The notes beneath the pieces were generated by a model. It saw nothing but the letters and a program-made list of their open reading frames with translations, had not been told where the DNA came from and searched no databases. The position numbers were made by a program, and so were the translations under genes. 64,000 nucleotides of DNA, from the NCBI GenBank assembly GCA_965603075.1, contig CBFDBO010000007.1, positions 1-64,000 on the forward strand, given 5' to 3'. Source of the DNA: JABJOR01 sp965603075. Lineage in GTDB: Bacteria > Pseudomonadota > Alphaproteobacteria > Rhodospirillales > Casp-alpha2. Every line of letters starts with the position of its first letter. Position 1 is the first letter of the stretch. This document shows, piece after piece, positions 63,275-64,000 of this stretch.

Positions 63275-64000
63275 ATGAAGAAACTTTTATTGGCAGCGAC
63301 AATCCTCGCTACAATGACAGGTCAAGCTATGGCCGCTGAAAACATCAAAATTGGTGTTATTCTAGGATTTACGGGTCCGATTGAATCACTAACGCCAGAT
63401 ATGGCAACGGGCGCTGAAATGGCGATGACAGAAATTAATAAATCTGGCGCTCTTTTGGGTGGCGCTACTTTGGAATCTGTTCGTGCTGATAGCACCTGCA
63501 TCGATTCTGCTGCGGCCTCTGCTGCTGCCGAACGTTTGATCACTTCTGATGGCATTGCTGCTATCATGGGCGCTGATTGTTCTGGCGTTACGGGTGCAAT
63601 TGCTAGCAACGTGGCCGTTGGTCATGGTGTTGTGATGGTTTCTCCATCCGCAACGTCCCCCGGTTTGTCACAACTTGAAGACAATGGTTTGTTCTTCCGT
63701 ACGGCCCCGTCAGATGCTCGCCAGGGTGAAGTTATCGCTCAAATTTTACAAAATCGTGGTATCACAGAAGTTGCTGTGACCTATACCAATAACGATTATG
63801 GTAAAGGCCTATCTGATTCATTCGCCAGCGCTTTCACAGCAAATGGCGGTTCAGTCTCTATTACGGCTGCACACGAAGATGGCAAAGCTGATTATTCTGC
63901 TGAAGTTGGTGCACTCGCTGCATCCGGTTCAAAACACCTTGCTGTTTTTGGTTATGTTGATCAAGGCGGTAAAGGCATCATTCAAGCTTCATTGGACGCT
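63275..64000 (+). CDS. livK: Liv-type amino acid binding protein, partial (runs off the window)
   Basis: The first 242 codons of a family-6 periplasmic binding protein, still open at the window end. A signal peptide (MKKLLLAATILATMTGQAMA) precedes IKIGVILGFTGPIESLTP; later IMGADCSGVTGAIA and VTYTNNDYGKGLSDSF are typical of LivJ/LivK folds. Two cysteines in the N-terminal lobe match the family disulfide. GGAGA lies 6 bases before the ATG. It completes the Liv importer. Confidence 0.9.
   Translation, partial: MKKLLLAATILATMTGQAMAAENIKIGVILGFTGPIESLTPDMATGAEMAMTEINKSGALLGGATLESVRADSTCIDSAAASAAAERLITSDGIAAIMGADCSGVTGAIASNVAVGHGVVMVSPSATSPGLSQLEDNGLFFRTAPSDARQGEVIAQILQNRGITEVAVTYTNNDYGKGLSDSFASAFTANGGSVSITAAHEDGKADYSAEVGALAASGSKHLAVFGYVDQGGKGIIQASLDA

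Noticed and set aside
1..64000. tRNA, rRNA, CRISPR arrays, prophage or insertion sequences
   Set aside because: None recognised by eye; the repeats present are short tandem units without spacer diversity, terminal inverted repeats or transposase genes.

Overview
This 64 kb window looks like chromosome of a marine, free-living alphaproteobacterium with moderate GC. The placement rests on the housekeeping content: hflK-hflC-DUF2065-degP, miaA-ilvB-ilvH-ilvC, leuA and mreBCD-mrdA-rodA in the order usual for the class, with many ABC transporters and a methylamine-type methyltransferase. A Rhodospirillales or SAR116-like source is plausible but unproven. I see no tRNA, rRNA, CRISPR array, prophage or intact insertion sequence.

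Layout. 0-12 kb is a carbohydrate and polyol region: a LacI regulator with a perfect palindromic operator, a ribose/inositol-type ABC importer, a DUF1127 mini-protein, an inositol dehydrogenase-like enzyme, an inositol-phosphatase-family enzyme, a HAD phosphatase, and a three-gene importer resembling AfuABC (sugar-phosphate uptake) more than a true iron transporter. 12-18 kb holds a soluble PAS kinase with a single-domain response regulator, a methyltransferase, a two-subunit sulfopyruvate decarboxylase and an orphan PotD-like binding protein. 18-25 kb has a membrane di-iron hydroxylase, glutathione-dependent formaldehyde dehydrogenase, a class III CoA-transferase, MsrB, a GlxA-type regulator, an orphan ParA/ribbon-helix-helix pair and an EamA exporter. 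25-29 kb has a class V aminotransferase, an Lrp regulator and Mrp.

29-50 kb is core: membrane protease control (HflKC, DegP), tRNA modification (MiaA), branched-chain amino acid synthesis (IlvBHC, LeuA) and the rod-shape elongation machinery. A 42-codon, leucine-rich reading frame with a strong ribosome site before leuA is a candidate attenuation leader. 50-64 kb is catabolic: an MttB-family methyltransferase co-transcribed with a GntR regulator, a thiamine-diphosphate decarboxylase-like enzyme, a HisC-like aminotransferase, kynurenine formamidase, kynureninase and a Liv-type amino acid importer that runs off the end.

Two signals stand out. First, an identical 16-bp perfect palindrome lies upstream of mttB-gntR and again between the divergent decarboxylase and aminotransferase genes, which points to one GntR regulon joining demethylation, transamination and decarboxylation of an unidentified methylated amino acid. 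Second, short tandem duplications cluster at gene borders. Three of them (ends of lacI, lrp and ilvC) are arrays of hairpin-forming units, and in the ilvC array a compensatory base-pair change preserves the stem.
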